DNA of 64,000 nt from Rebecca billardiae RCC1528 (lineage: Eukaryota > Haptophyta): positions 1,736,001-1,800,000 of the forward strand of contig OZ251228.1 in assembly GCA_965240325.2 (NCBI GenBank), read 5' to 3'. How positions within the stretch are numbered: the stretch's first letter is position 1; every line of letters starts with the position of its first letter. Under the pieces are notes generated by a model. It was not told where the DNA came from. It saw only the letters and a program-made list of their open reading frames with translations, and did no database searches. The translations under genes and the position numbers were made by a program. Positions 10,803 through 21,846 of the stretch are shown here, piece by piece.

Positions 10803-12467
10803 ATGGCGCGCGGGCTTTTTGCTGTGCTGGTGAGCTCAGCCGGCGTGGCAACGCCGCCCGACTGGGTGCCAGGCTACATGTTTGGCATACCCGCGCTCAC
10901 CGACGGTGAGCTGAGGCTGAAAACGCCCACGCTGTGCGATCGCGCCGAGGGCGGCGCGCATCCCGGCAGGTGCGCGGCGCCGCGCGTGATCCCCACGCTT
11001 GGCCCCCCGCTCGAGCCGTGGCCGCCCAGCCCCAAGCTGAGAATCGACCAGTTCAATGCGCCAGTGGCCCGACTGCTCCCTGCCGAGACGCATCAGCTTG
11101 GCGTGCCCCGCGCGCAGTACATGATGGTTTTCAACGAGCGCGGCTTCAGCCAGTGCTCACAAGCCTACCGCGGCCCTAGGCGCGGCCGCAAGCGTTCGAG
11201 CGACCCGACGGACTTGAACCGCCCCGTTTCATACGTTGGCGTCGCACTGCTCAGCGACTCGATGGAGGAGCTCGCGCGCGGTCCGGTGGAGCCCATAGCT
11301 GCTTGTGATCATCTCTTGGACTGCCGGCTGCTCCGTGAGCCGTCTGAGCCACATTGGAGAGTTGGCAACGGCCTGGGCGGGACGGGCGCGCTCTGGGCGT
11401 CTTGCCTGTGCAAGAAAATTGTCACCGGCCACTTTCGCCATGCCAACGCGGTGGGCCCGCTGCTCCTAGAGTGCGCGAGCACCGCCCAGCCCGAGCCTGG
11501 TGCTGGCACCGCAAGCCAGCCCTCCTCCTCGCCGGGTCCGTGCGGCCTGCGCGCGCGGCTCCTCTCGGACAGCCTGGGCGGGTACGTGAAAGCTTCGATG
11601 GCGCAGGGCAAAGCCCTCGGCGTGTCCGCAACTCCTCACGAGCGGAACACCCTGCCCTTCTGGTACGGCGAACGGCTGCACATCCTCTGGGGCCTGAGGG
11701 GGAACCCCAAGTCCGGATACGTGATGAGCGTGGTCGCGGTCAACGCCAGCCTAGACGAGGCCACGACCGCCGAGGGTGGCCGGGGCTTCCGTGCGCTCCG
11801 ATCCGCAGGCATGCCGCCGAACCGCGTCCTCCCGCTCGTGCGCCCCGAGCAGCTCGCACCCTCGTCGAGCCACGCGCGCGCGCCGGCGCACCACCCGGTG
11901 CGGGCGCCTCTGGTGAGCCCCTGGATGGATCGGATGCACCTCTCGGCGGGGCCGCTCCTGATGCCGTCCACGAATGAGCTGCTGCTGCTGGCGCACGTGC
12001 ATAACACTGGGACGGGGAGGAACAACGGCTCGGCGGTGACGCTCGGCCCGGCAGCGGCGGCGGCGGAGCCCTCGGCACTGGCGCGCGCACTCCTTGCTAA
12101 TGGGACAACCAAATTCGCCAACCACTACACGCAGATGACGCTCGTGCTCGACGCGCAGCCGCCCTTCACCTTGCGACAGCTCGGCCCGGAGTGGTGCTTC
12201 CCCGCGCTCAGCTCGTCGTCCGCGGCTCGCCCGGACTGCGAGAGCATCCAATTCGTATGCGGCATGGAGGCAGTGCACCCGCCTGTCGCAGAGCGCATGC
12301 GTGACGCACGCTCGGCTGGCAACCGCTTTGACCGACCATCGCTGCGATTTTCGTATGGCGTGAACGACTGCACGGTCGGGGTGGCAAGGGTGGCTCTGGA
12401 CGAGGTGGTTACAGGGCTGCGCCCGGTGGAGGCCTGGCAAGCCGCCCTCGCGTCACATGATGGTTGA
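10803..12467 (+). CDS. Secreted protein of unknown function, possible beta-propeller glycan enzyme
   Basis: Single exon, 554 residues from the ATG at 10803, which places a short hydrophobic signal sequence (MARGLFAVLVSSAGVA) at the N-terminus; an in-frame codon at 10653 would hide it. Pairs of cysteines, several N-glycosylation sequons (NAS, NGS, NGT) and absence of other membrane spans suggest a lumenal or extracellular protein. Repeated short strands spaced by loops (HILWGLRGNPKSGYVMSVVA, NELLLLAHVHNTG, QMTLVLDAQPPFTLRQL) and the closing motif LRFSYGVNDCTVGVARVALD recall five-bladed propeller proteins related to glycosidases and glycan phosphorylases. I cannot place it in a family from sequence alone. 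Confidence 0.6.
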   Translation: MARGLFAVLVSSAGVATPPDWVPGYMFGIPALTDGELRLKTPTLCDRAEGGAHPGRCAAPRVIPTLGPPLEPWPPSPKLRIDQFNAPVARLLPAETHQLGVPRAQYMMVFNERGFSQCSQAYRGPRRGRKRSSDPTDLNRPVSYVGVALLSDSMEELARGPVEPIAACDHLLDCRLLREPSEPHWRVGNGLGGTGALWASCLCKKIVTGHFRHANAVGPLLLECASTAQPEPGAGTASQPSSSPGPCGLRARLLSDSLGGYVKASMAQGKALGVSATPHERNTLPFWYGERLHILWGLRGNPKSGYVMSVVAVNASLDEATTAEGGRGFRALRSAGMPPNRVLPLVRPEQLAPSSSHARAPAHHPVRAPLVSPWMDRMHLSAGPLLMPSTNELLLLAHVHNTGTGRNNGSAVTLGPAAAAAEPSALARALLANGTTKFANHYTQMTLVLDAQPPFTLRQLGPEWCFPALSSSSAARPDCESIQFVCGMEAVHPPVAERMRDARSAGNRFDRPSLRFSYGVNDCTVGVARVALDEVVTGLRPVEAWQAALASHDG

Positions 12468-12553
12468 TATGCATCCCGGTACTAGTGTTAAGAGAAGTAG
12501 TCGCGTCTTTCTTTTAGCAGTCCGGGCGCGAGCCGTCAGGCGTCATTCATGCA

Positions 12554-12557
<4 letters not shown>

Positions 12558-12598
<41 letters not shown>

Positions 12599-12615
12599 TA
12601 TTTATATATATATAC
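12558..12615. repeat. TA dinucleotide microsatellite
   Basis: An almost uninterrupted TA run lies between the unknown secreted-protein gene and the small membrane-protein gene. It is self-complementary and could extrude a cruciform. The surrounding 12468-12983 shows no gene. Confidence 0.95.
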
Positions 12616-12983
12616 TGCAGTATAGGCTGCATCATTTTATAATATTCCACCGTCAGTCATCAGTAGCGCGCGCTATTAAGTCGTCTACATACTAGCTAGT
12701 TACTAGTACTAGGACCCTGTGAGTGAGGCCCTGTGCCACCCCGCGACTCAGCTGTCAGCAGACGTCCGCAGTCGGACTGCTATGAGTATGAGGCGGCAAT
12801 AACGCCTGGCGTCTTTTCACCCACGGGGCCGGGCTGAGCCGGGCTGGCCTGGTCCTGTGGCTAGCGCTCGCTGTGGCTGCCGCTGCCGCCGCTTTGGCTG
12901 CAGCTGCCAACAGGCCTTGCATCGCAGGTCGGCCGCGGACCGTTACGAAAGCCTACCTAGCGAAAGCCTGGCTGTCCGTTCAC

Positions 12984-13415
12984 TCAAACGTTGTGGTCGT
13001 CGTACTCGACCACGGAACTCACCGAGGTCCACCGCTTGTACAGTATTCGGATGGTGCACGGCGTGACACAGAGCGTGACGCCCGCCAGGACGCCAAGCAG
13101 CACGAGCGCACCCTTGGGCGCCGTGCTCATCTCTCCTGACAGGCGCAGGATGTACAGCGCGAAGATAAGGCCGACGCCGGCGAGGAGGATGAAGAAGAGC
13201 TCGAAGAGCTGCGCGCACGACTCACACGAGAGGACGCGGCTCGCCTGCCATCGCCGGTGGGTGCGTACCGCGAAGACGCTCCCGCCGCTCACACGCCAGG
13301 CACTCTCCATCGCGACTTCTCGGGCCGCGATGCGCCCAAATGCGCTTTCGGTCAGCGGGCCGACGACGCGGCCGCCAGTGGCGCGTGGCTCTCGGTAGAA
13401 GTAGCCATCGGCCAT
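12984..13415 (-). CDS. Small two-span membrane protein with a GYF_2-like N-terminal domain
   Basis: The first true ATG in this frame is at 13415, giving 143 residues; the open frame upstream to 13637 lacks an ATG. Residues 4-52 (GYFYREPRATGGRVVGPL followed by aromatic and WRV positions) resemble the GYF_2/DUF4339 module found in front of membrane spans in many bacterial and protist proteins. Two hydrophobic helices follow, around FFILLAGVGLIFALYIL and GALVLLGVLAGVTLCV, then a short polar tail. Function unknown; the fold assignment is tentative. It is divergent from the methionyl-tRNA synthetase gene, with 239 bases between start codons. Confidence 0.55.
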   Translation of the reverse strand: MADGYFYREPRATGGRVVGPLTESAFGRIAAREVAMESAWRVSGGSVFAVRTHRRWQASRVLSCESCAQLFELFFILLAGVGLIFALYILRLSGEMSTAPKGALVLLGVLAGVTLCVTPCTIRILYKRWTSVSSVVEYDDHNV

Positions 13416-13654
13416 GAGATCGGTCTGCCGCGCGCATGGAAGGGGCACCCCGACGGTGCCGAGGTGGTCACTCGACACAGCGACGCGTTCACTGTCGCTG
13501 ATTCCCGCCGGCCGGCATGTCACCACGAACGCGTCGGCTTGGGACTTTGCGAGGCATTTCTTTGTGCCGCCATTTTCATCCTCGTCGCGTATTTTTGGCG
13601 TGGTCTCCGGAATCCACTCGCGCCCGCGACGAGGCAACCGAGGCTTTGGACGGC

Positions 13655-16185
13655 ATGCTGGCCTGCGCCTTGATGACGCTCCTTGCCGTCACGCGTGGAG
13701 CTGGGCGGCTACCGCGGCCGACGGCCGGGGGCGTGCTCGCGCGTACCTGGTCGCACGATCGGGTACACGCGCCGTGCCCGCGCTTCCCACGCCGCCAAGC
13801 CGCCATGCTCAGCGCGTCTGCGGCGCCGGCCGACACTGGCGAGTTCTACGTGACGACGCCCATCTACTATGTGAACGACAAGCCGCACATCGGGCACGCG
13901 TACACGACGGTCGTGTGCGACGCGCTTGCGCGCTTCCACCGTCTCGACGGCAAGCGCGTCCGTCTCGTCACGGGCACGGACGAGCACGGGCAGAAGGTGG
14001 AGCAGTCGGCGGAGAAGGCGGGCGTGACTCCGCAGGCGTTCGCCGACGACGTCTCGACCAACTTCCGATCGCTCGCGGCCGCGCTCGAGTGCACGCACGA
14101 CGACTTCATCCGGACGACCGAGCCGCGGCACAAGGCCACGGTGCACGCGCTCTGGCACGCGATGTCCGAGCGCGGGTACATCTACAAGGGCGCGTACGAG
14201 GGTTGGTACTCGGTGCGGGACGAAGCGTTTTACGCCGAGAGCGAGCTCGTGGACGGGAAGGCGCCGACCGGGGCGGAGGTGGCGTGGGTGGCGGAGCCGT
14301 CGTACTTCTTCAAGCTCTCCGCCTTCACGCAGCCGCTCCTCGAGCTGTACGAGCGGCAGCCTGACTTCATCATGCCCACGTCTCGCCGCAACGAGGTGCT
14401 CAGATTCGTTGAGGGCGGGCTGACCGATCTCTCGATCTCGCGGACGGCGTTCTCGTGGGGCATCCCGGTGCCGGAGGACGAGGAGCACGTGATCTACGTC
14501 TGGCTCGACGCGCTCACCAACTATCTCACGGCGCGCGCTCGCGCGCCCGAACGCCGCGCGCCACGTGCGGGCCCGCGAGCGGTGCGCGTGCGCGCGCATG
14601 CACGGCCTCCGGCCACGCCGCGCCGGGGCGTCGCGAGGGTTGACGGGTGAGTGCGTGCCCGCGGCTCGCGCGGCGCGGCGTGTGCGCAGGCGAGCGGGCA
14701 CGACCCGAGCAGCCTCGAGCGCGCCATCGCGCAGGGCAGCCTGCCGCCGAGCGACGGTGCGATCTGGCCGCCGACTGTGCACGTCGTCGGTAAGGACATC
14801 CTGCGCTTCCACACGGTCTTCTGGCCCGCCTTCCTGATGGCCACCGGGCTGCCGCTGCCGCACCGGTGCGCACGTGCCCGCGACTGCGCGCGCGCAGGGG
14901 CGCGCTCGCGCGAGCGCGCGTGTGCGCGCGCGCCCGTGCTGCGCGCCCGTGCGCGCGTGCGCAGGGCGCGGCGTGACGCGCAGGCAGCAGCCGCGCGGTG
15001 CCGCCCGGACCCCAGCTCCCGGACCCCAGCTCACCTCGCTCGCCCGCGCCGCCCGCCTGCCGCCGCCGCGCCGCACGCCGCGCGACGCAGCGTGTTCGCG
15101 CACGGCTGGTGGACCATCGAGGGCGCCAAGATGTCCAAGTCCGTCGGCAACGTCGTCGACCCCTTCCGGCTCGTGAGCCAGTACGGGCTCGACGCGACGC
15201 GCTACTTCCTGCTCTGCGGCGTGCCGTTCGGCTCGGACGGCGACTTCTCCGAGGCGACGCTCGTCGCGGTGACGAACGCGAACCTGGCCAACCAGCTGGG
15301 CAACTTGCTGCACCGCACGCTCACGCTCGTCACCAAAAACTGCGGCGGCGAGGCGCCCGACCCCGGCGCCGGCCTCAGCGCGGACGACGAGGCGCTGCTG
15401 TCCGCGGCGTACGAGCTGCTGCCGTCATGCCGGGAGCACATGCGCGTGCAGGCGGTGCACCGCATGGGCGACGAGCTCTCTGCTGTCGTGCGCTCATGCA
15501 ACGAGTACATAGACGCGCAGGTGCGCGCGCGCGCTGGCGCGCGCACCGCTCGAGCGACGGCGCGCGTGCCGCGCGTGCCGCGCGCAGCGGCTCACTCACT
15601 CAGCCACCACGGCCGCACGACCGCGCGCGCGCCACCCGTCACGCCCGCGCGTGGCAGGCGCCGTGGGCCCTCCGCAAGAGCGATCCGCCGCGGATGGGCG
15701 TCGTGCTGTGGACGCTGCTCGAGGCGTTGCGATGCGTCGCCATCCTGATGCAGCCGATGACGCCCGGCTCAGCCGCGCAGATGCTCGACCAGCTTGGCGT
15801 GCCCGCGGCCGATGCGCCTGGCGTCGGCGCCGGCGCGACGAGCGCGGGCGCAGGCGATCCGCGCGGCTTCGCGGCGGTCTGCAGCGAGTGCGCCCTCCGC
15901 CCGGGCGCGCCGGTACAGAAGCCGAGCCCGGTGTTCCCGCGGCTCGAGCTGGCGGCGGAGTCGTCCGCGCCGGGCGGCGACTCCGAGCCGCACGCCGAGG
16001 AGCCGGCGGCGGAGGAGGACGACTGGCTCGACGCGATCGAGGACATCGAGGCCGCCGTCAAGGCGCAGGGCGACCGCGTGCGCGCGCTCAAGGCGCAGAA
16101 GGCGGACAAGGCCGAGATTGGCGCGGAGGTCGCCAAGCTGCTCAAGCTCAAGAGCAGGCTGCCCGCGGAGCAGAGCGTCTCGTGA
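13655..16185 (+). CDS. Methionyl-tRNA synthetase, organelle/bacterial type, with C-terminal WHEP domain
   Basis: Four exons (13655-14530, 14690-14865, 15091-15520, 15658-16185) give 669 residues with all junctions in frame. The class I signatures are HIGHAYT (residues 78-84) and KMSKS (364-368, in KMSKSVGNVVDPF). The junction YIDAQ-APWALRK is diagnostic for MetRS. VGNVVDPF and the overall core match bacterial and mitochondrial enzymes rather than the cytosolic eukaryotic form. About 50 residues precede the core and begin MLACALMTLLAVTRGAG, a likely organelle-targeting leader; a second ATG at 13805 would omit it, so dual targeting is possible. Residues about 621-665 (KAQGDRVRALKAQKADKAEI) form a WHEP domain, a tRNA-binding helical hairpin of eukaryotic synthetases. 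Intron 1 is best modelled with a GC donor at 14531; introns 2 and 3 start GTGCG. Role: charging initiator and elongator tRNA-Met in an organelle. Confidence 0.88.
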
Positions 16186-16404
16186 GCGCACTGGCCGCCC
16201 ATTGAGCGAGTGTAGTGACTTCGGATTCCGATGCCGGTCACCGGGACCACGCCTGCCTTGGGCTCGGAGCAGTCTGATGGCAACAGGCCGGCGTGGTCCG
16301 CGCATCAGCCTGCGGCGCCTGCTGCAGCCTCGTCGAGTGGTGCCAAATATGCTAGCTACTTAACCGCCATGCCGTGCGGCGGATGATGCGCGGTCTAAGC
16401 AGCC

Positions 16405-16456
16405 GTATATATATCAATATATATCAATAATATATATATTGATATATATATATATG
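16405..16456. repeat. TA-rich microsatellite
   Basis: Imperfect TATATA/TCAATA repeats follow the synthetase gene. Confidence 0.85.
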
Positions 16457-17767
16457 ATGGCCCGCGGTGCAGGGCGGAGCGCGCAGCGTGGAGCCCGCAG
16501 TGCGGGCCCTAACCACGTTTCAAAAAGCTCTTTGATCAAAGAAAAAAGGGCCCGGGGCCGGGGCGATTTTCAGGGAGGTGGAGACCGAGCCTTTCGAGTT
16601 TTTCGGCTACCGCGCGCGCCACGTCGGCGCGGCACTAGCTGATGCAGGCCGTACTGCCGGCACTGCTTCATCTGCGATCATGCGCCACGGTCGCAGCTGA
16701 CTGCGTGAGCAGCAAGCGGGAGGCGGGTCCGGAGGCACGTGCAGGCGCGCTCGCAGCCGCAGGGGTTGGTCCCATCCGCCATCGTGCGCCGGGGCACGTC
16801 ACCTCCGATCCGCGGATGTGGCCAGTCCGGACGTCACGCGATCCGGGACGACGAATACGATTCGCTCGTAACGAACCGTTACGTTAAAGTCACGTCCGGC
16901 TCACGAGTCACGTCCAGATCGCACTTTACTTAGGGAATATCGTGGGCGCGGTCTTTTCTCGCCGAATGTCAATGAACGTCTCTAGCTATGCGGTCTCCGT
17001 TGCGTTTGCAGCCGGCTCGGCGACGGCACGCGCGTGCGGCTCAGGTGTGTCAAATGCGGTCTCGTCGGCGAGCTTTCGCCTGCCACCTCGTGCACCCGTG
17101 CCGCCAGCTTCATCGTCTTCATGAGGACTGCTGCTGCTGTCGCCATCCGCTCTCCGCATCCGACCCCGAGTCGCGCGGCACGCGCGGTACGGCAGGGCGT
17201 ACGGTCACTCTCCGCCCCGTGCAACGGGTCAAGTGGCCAGAGTACTACGTCTGGTCGTCGTTGGCTGGCACGGGCCGCAGCGCTAAAGCACCCTGCTGTC
17301 ACACCCGACTCCTTCAGTACTCCGAGCTCCGCGGCACGACTCACTCGGCATGATCGCGGACGGGTCGCGGATCGGCCGAGCTGATCAGCCAGTAACAGTT
17401 GGACGACATTTGGCAGCTAGTTGTCAGACGGACGTCCGATTTGACGGGTGCCGGGTGCGGTCTCAGGTCCGCTGCTGTGATTGTGTGAAGTGTGACTGAG
17501 TCAATGATGAGTGACTGAGTCTCGCGGGATCGCAGGCAGGGGCGACGGTCACGGTCTGACTTAAAAAGTATATATATATATAAATAGTTGAGACTAGATT
17601 CTCTACTCTTCAGTCATCTCGACGACGACAGAACCGTCTTCAACTGCTGGCGAATAACTGCCACTACGGCAGAGAGCCGCGATTGTACGGCCACCGCGGG
17701 CCCCCAACTGCTGTTGATTCTATGCAGAAAAGGACCGTCGCGGAACGCGGTCATATATATATATATA
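16457..17767. other. Intergenic stretch without a supportable gene
   Basis: Short frames on both strands have no recognisable motif, and the longer ones lack an ATG. TA runs sit near 17568-17582 and 17752-17768, the second directly abutting the dispersed repeat that follows. Confidence 0.6.
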
Positions 17768-19293
17768 TATGGCGGGCCGTAGGTCCGCCCCTTGTAGTGC
17801 CCGGGAAAAAGATAAGAAAAAGAAAAAGAATAAAGAAAATCGCCTCGCCAAGAAAAGAAAATCGCTTCGCTCACTACCGGGCGCCCTCGCAGCTCCCACT
17901 GGGGACGCTCGGCCGAAAAAGGTGCCGGCCATGGCGCGGAGCGCGTGGGCGGCGCGCGCCAAATCCAACGCCGGCGCGGACATCGTGAGAGGACTCCCGA
18001 GGGGGGTTTTCGCCCGATTCGCGATTGCTGCCCTCGTCGTCTCGCGTGCAGGTCGAACGGGGCCCACTGAATCGACGCGTTTGGAGCGGTACGCTCGGCG
18101 CGTCGACACGATCGTGAGACCTGGGGCGATCCTCGCCCGACGTGCACGTCGAAAGCTCGCACCGGCCATAGCATCATGCGCTGCGCACGATGACCGCCTT
18201 GCGCGATCCACCGTCGCGCGTCGGGCTCGGTGCGAGAAAGCCCTCATCACGAGGCGTCTCGCGGGCGGGAAGCGCCATCGCACGCGACGCAAGATTTGGC
18301 GCGGCCTTCTGAACTCGATCGCCGGAATCCGCGCACCGGACTCAGTCATTGCTCACGTCCGGCCTGCATGGCGTCGACGGTGACCAATGCGACGGAAGCG
18401 CAGCGCCAACGGCGTACGACGCGCAGCGGACGCACCTCCCGGGTCTGTCGCCGTGGCAGCAACCGCGTCATCGCGAGTTGGCGACCCTCGCCGCAGCGCG
18501 ACACAGACAAGCCCGTGATGCCATCCGCAGAGAGATGAAACGTCGAGCATGCAACATCGCCGCGCCATGGCCTCGTCCATGGCGCAGGCGCTGCGGGACG
18601 AGGCGGAAGTCGTCACGCCGGTGACGGATGCGCTGCGATGCGTGTGCTCGCGTGAGCAGCGCTTGCCCACTCTCGATCGCGAGTGGCACACGCTGTCGCT
18701 GTGCGCGCGCGCGCGCACAACCAACAGCTCCTCGTGCCGCCGAGCACACGAGCGCCAGACCTGTCGAAGATGCGAAGAGCGACGACCGCGTGAACGTCAA
18801 CGCGCTCGTGCTCAGCGTGGCGGCCGTGTACGACGTCAACGCGACCTGCGCTGAGCCCATCATGCCTGGAGCGGACACCGGCAAGCATCCTCGCGACGAC
18901 CGCTCTCGGCTGGCAGGAGGACATGCACATGATCTACTCTGGCGGCTTCGTCGGCGGCGAGGCGCTCGATTACGCCATCGCGGTCGACATGCGGCACATA
19001 CAGCGCGTACCCGCGCTCGCGCGGAGCAACGGGCTACCCGGCCCGCCCCGCGTGCTGCACATTCCCTCGTGGGTGTGGGGCCTCGCTGATGCGCATACGT
19101 GATACGAGCAGTACAGACTGAGACCGGTGTACACGTCGGGGAGCCAACTTCACGTGTCACTGGTCCTTGCACTCGACTGTCCGTCACCCACGGCCACGAG
19201 CGAACGTGGAAAGACGCGAACCCGCAGAGGATACATTGCGACAGCACTGGCACGGCCCGCCGACCCCCCCGCCCGCCAGGGCACAGTTCTGTC
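17768..19293 (+). repeat. 1.5 kb dispersed repeat, copy 1 (uninterrupted)
   Basis: From ATGGCGGGCCGTA to about GGCACAGTTCTGT this segment matches, in the same orientation, 45105-46631 plus 50675-50706, with scattered substitutions and small indels. It is probably gene-derived. Frames reading LALVIND-like random sequence are absent from the conserved part; instead both copies keep MAQALRDEA, LDREWHTLSLCARART, VNALVLSVAAVYDVNATCAE and IYSGGFVGGEALDYAIAV. Joining these requires two short introns ending CAG (before 18762 and 18922 or so). No terminal inverted repeats or target-site duplication could be defined. The 3' end, near 19261-19293, is the intact form of the site into which a 4 kb element has inserted in copy 2. 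Confidence 0.75.
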
Positions 19294-19527
19294 AATATAT
19301 ATATGATAATCCGGCGATTGCGGCAGCCCGTCAGGCGGCGGCGGCGGCGCGCCGCCGCCCTCCGCTCCGCCCTCCGACGCCGCCCTCCGACGCCGCCCTC
19401 CGACGCCGCCGCCTCCGATCCGCCCCGCCGCCGCGCGGGCGAGCGCTCAGATGACGAACCGGCAAAGGCGACGCGCCCCGGCTCTGCACTGAGCGTTGCG
19501 TTTCCAAACACACGTGTGGATGCCCCA

Positions 19528-19766
19528 CCAAGGGGCTTACAAAATACCACTGGGGGCGAAACACAGTCGTCGGATGCGATGTACATGAGACGGACAGCGT
19601 CCGGACTCCGGTCAGCGGAAAACACTGTGCTTTGGCCGAATTCAAAATTCTCGCACAGTGTTTTCCGCTGACCGGAGTCCGGACGCTGTCCGTCTCATGT
19701 ACATCGCATCCGACGGGGCTCCTCACTGGCGCTTTCGCCCCCAGTGGTATTTTGTAAGCCCCTTGG
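19528..19766. mobile_element. Short foldback/MITE-like element C with 5-base flanking duplication
   Basis: The 239-base unit is a near-perfect hairpin: left arm from CCAAGGGGCTTACAAAATAC, right arm ending in its complement GCCCCTTGG, with a central spacer of roughly 20 bases near 19640. The right arm carries an extra stretch of about 17 bases (GGGCTCCTCACTGGCGC). The direct repeat CCCCA stands immediately outside both ends (19523-19527 and 19767-19771), consistent with a target-site duplication. It is non-coding and would be non-autonomous. Confidence 0.8.
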
Positions 19767-19771
19767 CCCCA

Positions 19772-21846
19772 CTTTGCGAACACGCGGAAAAATGCTCAAG
19801 ACGATTTTAACGAGTTTTCAGTTTTGTCAAAAAAGGAATCCCGGCCTGTGATTGGTGAGAAGTAGAACGAAAAAGTTCCGCCCACTTCTGAGATTACAAA
19901 GTTGAGAACAGAAGCTCATCAGAAGATTTCGTCATTAGGACTACTTAAAAACCCCGGCGCAACCCCTCATCGTGAGTACTTGTCTTCTCGCAGCTGATGA
20001 ATATAAGGAATGAGAGGCCGGCAACCTCAAACGCGCGGGCCTTGTTAGTTGTTGATGACCAATCGAGGTCGAACGCGACGTGCGCCGCTGACCGAAAAAG
20101 TTGACGGAGGGCGTGCGCGCGAGGTCGGCGGCGGTGTGCGCGGCGGCGCTGGGCGAGTGCGCCAACCTCTCGGGCAGCACATGCCCGCCGCGCGCCCGCC
20201 GCCGCCCTTGCGCAGCGGAGCGAGCCAGTTTCGCTACTCAATATTCAATAATTCTGGAAACCCACGAGAACAAAGGCACGACTTCACGCTGGGGACCAGC
20301 CCGTCGCGGGCCTTTATTTGACGCCCGGCTAACCCAGTCACCCATCCGTCGGCCGGGTCACATAAGCGCAATTCGCGTACCCGCTTACGCGCTCGATAGG
20401 ACAAAAGCTGCTCGTCGTTCGGTCAAAAACCGCTCGTCGTTCGGCGCTTTGCGTACTCACATTCGCGCGAATCGCATCGGCGCATTCGTCGTGTCGCGAG
20501 TTCACACTTCAATTCGCACGATCCGTCACATTCTCGCTAGACAATTCACGAGCGAAAGGGCGCGCTGATAGCGGCACGCGGGTATCATCTTGCATTGGAC
20601 TACGAGCATCGGAGCAACCTCGCGCGGCCTCGCGGTCGCGTCGAGCCGTCGACACGTCCCGTGAAGGACGACAGGCGGAGAGAAGCCCACGCCATTCCAA
20701 GGGTCGCCCTTGCGTTGACGTCTCGTTCGGTCGCGCGACGAGCGGCTCGCGTGCGGCGCCAAGCGAGAGACGCGGGGCGCGCGGCAGGCGCACGCGCGAG
20801 GCTGCCTACCACGCGCACGCGCGCGACCCCGCCGGCTCGGGCGACACGCCGCCGCCTCAGCTCGAGCACGAGCGCGAGGCGTGGCGCCGGCTCGGTGGGC
20901 GGCGGACGGCTCGACCTGCACTGCGGTGCCAGCGGATGAAGCGGCAAGCCCGGCGGGCGCATACGCGCAGGTCCGCCCTCCACGCGCGAGCGCGCGACTG
21001 CGTGTTCCACGAGCTGCAGCAGGCGGCCGCGGGCTGGTCGGCGGCCGGCGAGGTCGGCGGAGTGCCGCCCGGCCCGCGTTCTCGCTTGGGCGCGGGCCAC
21101 ACTCTCACTCACAGCGCGGGGTGTGGTGCTGCGGACGGGCCAGTCATTGTAGCGCGCACTCCGTGGTCAGACGTGCCCACGCGCGCGCCTCGTCAGCCCC
21201 GCCGCTGCGCCCCTGTGGCGCCGTTGGCAGCGTCGGAATTCCGAGCTCGGGCTACCGGCCCGGCGTGCCATCATGCGTTTCAGAAACAGGTTTCCAGCCC
21301 GAGTTGACGCGCAGCGCCAACCCATATGACATCCATAGTGAGTATTTGGTGAGTGCGGGGCGAACTGCCGAACCGCTCTATGAGTACCCAACTTTGGACT
21401 CAGGGTTTGGTCGTGACTGCCCACCCAGCTTGGAAGGCCCACCAGTCCTCCTCGGTCGGTCGGTCGGTTGGTTTGGTGCGCTAAAAACGAATCTCCCGCC
21501 ACCACAGCTCCACAGGAGTGCTTGATGAGGCGGCGTTCGTCACAAGATAAGTACTTTCCCCGTGACCTTTATTAATTTAAGCGCCTGAAGCCCTGAACAA
21601 GTGGAACTGCACAACGGGTTTGGTGATGATTCGATGATTTCCAGTCAGAATTCATACTTAGAACAGACTGGGGGTGGTACCCGCCGTGCAAGTTGAGTGG
21701 GTTGATGGCCATCAGTCTGCAATCTTGATCTTTCCCGCCGCCCCGGCCCAGCCGCTCCACAAACCGACACCGACCGACACGCCCGGTGCGACACGAGGGC
21801 AGAGGCCTCTCGCTGACCTGTCTGTGCCACACGCCACGCGGTCGTC
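19772..21846. other. Intergenic region with weak coding signals only
   Basis: No gene can be supported. A plus-strand frame through about 20820-21310 contains protein-like text (LEHEREAWRRLGGRR, DCVFHELQQAAAGW) but has no confident start or family. The 14-base string CGCTCGTCGTTCGG occurs twice in tandem near 20408-20442. Confidence 0.4.

Noticed and set aside
16982-17344. 120-residue minus-strand frame
   Set aside because: It starts with GTG and is low complexity beyond a short helical piece; no support for a gene.
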